This document shows, one piece after another, positions 61,707 to 64,000 of a DNA stretch of 64,000 bases. Position 1 is the stretch's first letter; each line of letters opens with the position of its first letter. The notes under the pieces are model-generated. The model searched no databases. It was given only the letters and a program-made list of their open reading frames with translations, and was not told the DNA's origin. Where the stretch lies: assembly GCF_037975245.1 (NCBI RefSeq), contig NC_092565.1:10970499-11034498 (forward strand), written 5' to 3'. The position numbers and the translations under genes are program-made. Origin of the DNA: Apostichopus japonicus (Eukaryota > Echinodermata > Holothuroidea > Aspidochirotida > Stichopodidae).

Positions 61707-62300
61707 CAATGAAGAGGAGGACAGAGATGATTGATGGAGTAGATGGGGTATTATAGGGCCAACTGTGTCCCCCCCACCCCCACCCCCCGCCCATATTTAC
61801 CATGTTGCTAAGGAGGATGCTGAATTTGCTGAGCTTTTTCTTACCTGGTCATACTGGAATTTCCTGGGAAAGATACTCTTCCTTTTGCTTCCTTCGAAGG
61901 AAGAATAGACCCTCCTAACCCCTCCCACTCCTCTCCCTTACTCTTGTGGAAGAGTATTAGAGACTGGAATGAAGGAAGGAGACTTTGAAGGTAACCAATG
62001 ACTATACAAATCAGTCAAGCAGAATTCAAACAGATAAAAAATTGATTCTGCTTACTCTAGACATTCTTCAAAAGTTAAATGATTTTAGTAAACTAGATAA
62101 TATAGCTGGAGTTTCCTTAGGCTAAAAACTGTGATGGTTTTCAGTGGGGGAAAATTGGTGCCTGGAAATTGAAAATGTGTGACATTTTTGTCACTGAGGG
62201 TAATTTGTAATTGTAAAGATTCACCTGGTGCTTAATTTTTTTAATGATTTTCCTCTTCTTCTTTTTTTTTATTATTAAATATTAAAGAACCGCAGCTGGA
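61707..62300 (+). other. Probable 3' UTR
   Basis: Sequence after the stop carries no further frame. A C-rich run lies at 61770-61792. Two overlapping ATTAAA hexamers at 62274-62279 and 62281-62286 could serve as the poly(A) signal; no canonical AATAAA was noticed nearby. The transcript end is therefore approximate. Confidence 0.4.
62274..62286 (+). terminator. Candidate poly(A) signals (two ATTAAA)
   Basis: Two ATTAAA hexamers stand about 570 bp after the stop, followed by GT/T-rich sequence (62340-62400). ATTAAA is the commonest variant of AATAAA, but AT-rich DNA gives many by chance. Confidence 0.3.
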
Positions 62301-63304
62301 ATTTGAAGTTTTCTTAGAAAAAAAAATAAGTAAAGAAAAAAATGTTTTGAAATCTTGTGGTCTTCTTATCTGCTCAGCTTTCTTTTATAATTTCATGTCC
62401 TGTCATGATTATGTCATGTCAGTACGGATCTTTGTGCAGATCTAAAAATTCACGTTTGTTTCAAATTTAATATTCATTCACAAAAATTTGTCTATGAAAT
62501 GAGTGGCCTAATTAGAAATATGATTTCCAAGTAAGTAATTGCACTCATTGTTTTAAGGTCAAAAATCTCATTTCCATATAGAGGATCAGTTTTTTACCTT
62601 TGTCTATGTTAACACATAGTAAGTCTGGATGCCTTTAATGTCACTGAAAGCAATATTTTTTTTTTTTTTTCCGTGGTATTTAGCTGGAATTTATGATTCT
62701 TGCAGTAGAACAGTTGTCGATATCTTTCTGGGTGAGTCTCCTGCAGTTGGGCAATGTTATGTCATACACGTCTTGCCCGAATGACATCTGCAACAACATT
62801 GTACCTCTATGGTCCCCACCCCCCCCCCCCCTGCTTAGCTAATAGCTACATAGTTGATAATATTATAACCTTCAGCTTAATATTGATGTTCCCTGCTGTA
62901 ATAATCTACATTTAATCCACATCACCATTATTATATGATTTTTTTCTCTTTCTGTATGTTGATGCTATATCTATTTTTTTTTGTGTAAAATTAATCAAAA
63001 TCTTTCAGTAAAATATTTTTTTGTTCTATTAAGTTTACTCTTCCATCTGGCTTGTTGGATGAACTACTATGAATATCAGAGATAGAGAGAGGTTATTGTA
63101 GTTTCAAACTGACTGGCCAATCATTATTTGTACATTCCTCCAGTATCGTTAAAGCTTTCATGTCTATTGGCTTACCATATTGTTTATTTTTCCTTTTCCT
63201 AACCCCACCACCATTTGGTGCCAGCAGGTGCTATAGATGAAAAGCTACCCACCTGTTTAGTTTCTTTATTTGCTGTTTAATTATATTTCCTAGAAGCTTT
63301 GTAA

Positions 63305-63333
63305 GGTAGGTAGGTAGGTAGGTAGGTAGGTAG
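63305..63333. repeat. GGTA tetranucleotide microsatellite
   Basis: About seven uninterrupted GGTA units. Confidence 0.95.
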
Positions 63334-63359
63334 TGTATTAACCATCACCATGGATTGGT

Positions 63360-63740
63360 ACACCTTCAGGTAGATAGTGCTGTAACTAGCTAACAAACAA
63401 CTAGATTATAGTGTAGTATAGCTCCTTGTGCAGCTGTTGAATAGCCAGCTAACCAGCTGTACATTTAGATACAGCCATTTGTATACTTAAATAACTATAC
63501 AGATAGCTGGTGGTATAGCCAACTATTTTGTAGCTACACACTGGTAAAGGTAGACATCTGTGCAGCTAGCTAATGGTGCTGCTAGTTATTTCTACAGCTT
63601 TATGCTACTACACTTAAATAACTATGCAGCTAGCTGGTGACATAGCTTAGTATTTGCAGCTACATACTTCTAAAGATAGACATCTGTCCAGCTAGCTTGT
63701 GGTGCAGCTAGTTATTTATACAGCTATATGTGCTTTCTAT
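63360..63740. repeat. Imperfect repeat rich in CAGCTAGCTAG
   Basis: Segments such as AGACATCTGTGCAGCTAGCT and ACTTAAATAACTAT recur at about 63480-63500, 63550-63570, 63610-63640 and 63670-63690 with variable spacing (roughly 60-120 bp). An old, degenerate tandem array next to the GGTA run. Confidence 0.6.
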
Positions 63741-64000
63741 ATAAAAATATAGCTGTGTGGTATTGCAAGGTGCCTTGAGCTAAGCAGTACTACTGCTTAT
63801 CAGTGTAGTCTTGTCCACCTAATCCTGGTACTTGATACTCATACATTAAATCATTAAGTTTATACTGTTTGATTATCCACAAATGATTACAAAACATTTC
63901 TTACTGTCTTAGAAAAATCTTGTTAGAAAAATTGTAGCACCTGTTTGCACTGATTATAGAAAATCGTTGAAGAAATTGGTACTACAAAATTTGTTGTGGT

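Larger units (their letters stand above)
62301..64000. other. Downstream flank, simple repeats only
   Basis: No open frame or exon is supported. It holds T-runs (62658-62671), a C-run (62819-62831), a GGTA microsatellite at 63305-63333 and an imperfect array rich in CAGCTAGCTAG(T/G) and TAGTTATTT words at about 63360-63740. Confidence 0.6.

Overview
The window is one large, intron-rich animal gene read on the + strand. Forty-six coding exons between 6684 and 61706 join in frame with GT-AG introns throughout and encode the last ~1,883 residues of a dedicator-of-cytokinesis protein of the DOCK-A group (co-orthologue of vertebrate DOCK1/DOCK2/DOCK5; Drosophila myoblast city and C. elegans CED-5 belong to the same group). 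The N-terminal exon (about 15-20 residues with the start Met) was not found and probably lies upstream. The exon sum (5,651 nt) keeps one open frame across every junction and ends in a single TAA at 61704, so the copy looks intact and functional. The organism is an invertebrate animal: short exons (39-211 nt), hundreds-of-base to several-kb introns, AT-rich introns with G/C homopolymer runs, and tRNA-derived SINE, LINE and hammerhead-like remnants. An echinoderm or other invertebrate deuterostome is my best guess, held with low confidence.

Layout: 1-6683 is non-coding (intron 1 and/or 5' flank). Exons 2-4 (6.7-10.5 kb) encode the SH3 domain. Exons 5-13 (13.7-25.5 kb) encode the N-terminal helical/C2-like region. 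Exons 14-18 (25.9-28.3 kb) encode DHR-1, the phosphoinositide-binding C2-like domain. Exons 19-31 (29.2-39.6 kb) encode the armadillo-like helical spine. Exons 32-41 (40.2-48.8 kb) encode DHR-2, the Rac guanine-nucleotide exchange domain, with the AVMGG sensor-loop signature in exon 39. Exons 42-47 (49.9-61.7 kb) encode a Ser/Pro-rich tail with a Lys/Arg cluster and two PxLPxK CRK-SH3-type motifs. After the stop, 61707-64000 is 3' UTR and flank with simple repeats. I see no second protein-coding gene.

The known family logic is an ELMO-bound SH3 module, DHR-1 for PIP3 membrane targeting, DHR-2 for loading Rac with GTP, and a tail that recruits CRK adaptors. It acts at the plasma membrane in cell migration, apoptotic-cell engulfment and myoblast fusion.

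The most notable non-coding signals are: (i) degenerate tandem copies of two neighbouring exons, one copy upstream of exon 26 and two upstream of exon 27; (ii) hammerhead-ribozyme-like motifs in introns 13 and 31, one as an inverted pair; (iii) a ~175-bp foldback element with 14-bp perfect terminal inverted repeats and a 5-bp target duplication nested inside a ~110-bp tandem repeat in intron 42; (iv) a phase-compatible 45-nt candidate cassette exon in intron 42; (v) a 22-bp minisatellite with 66-bp higher-order structure; (vi) a LINE 3' end with a 91-bp tandem repeat in its trailer; and (vii) an exon 36 whose first codons seem to have come from a duplicated intron segment.
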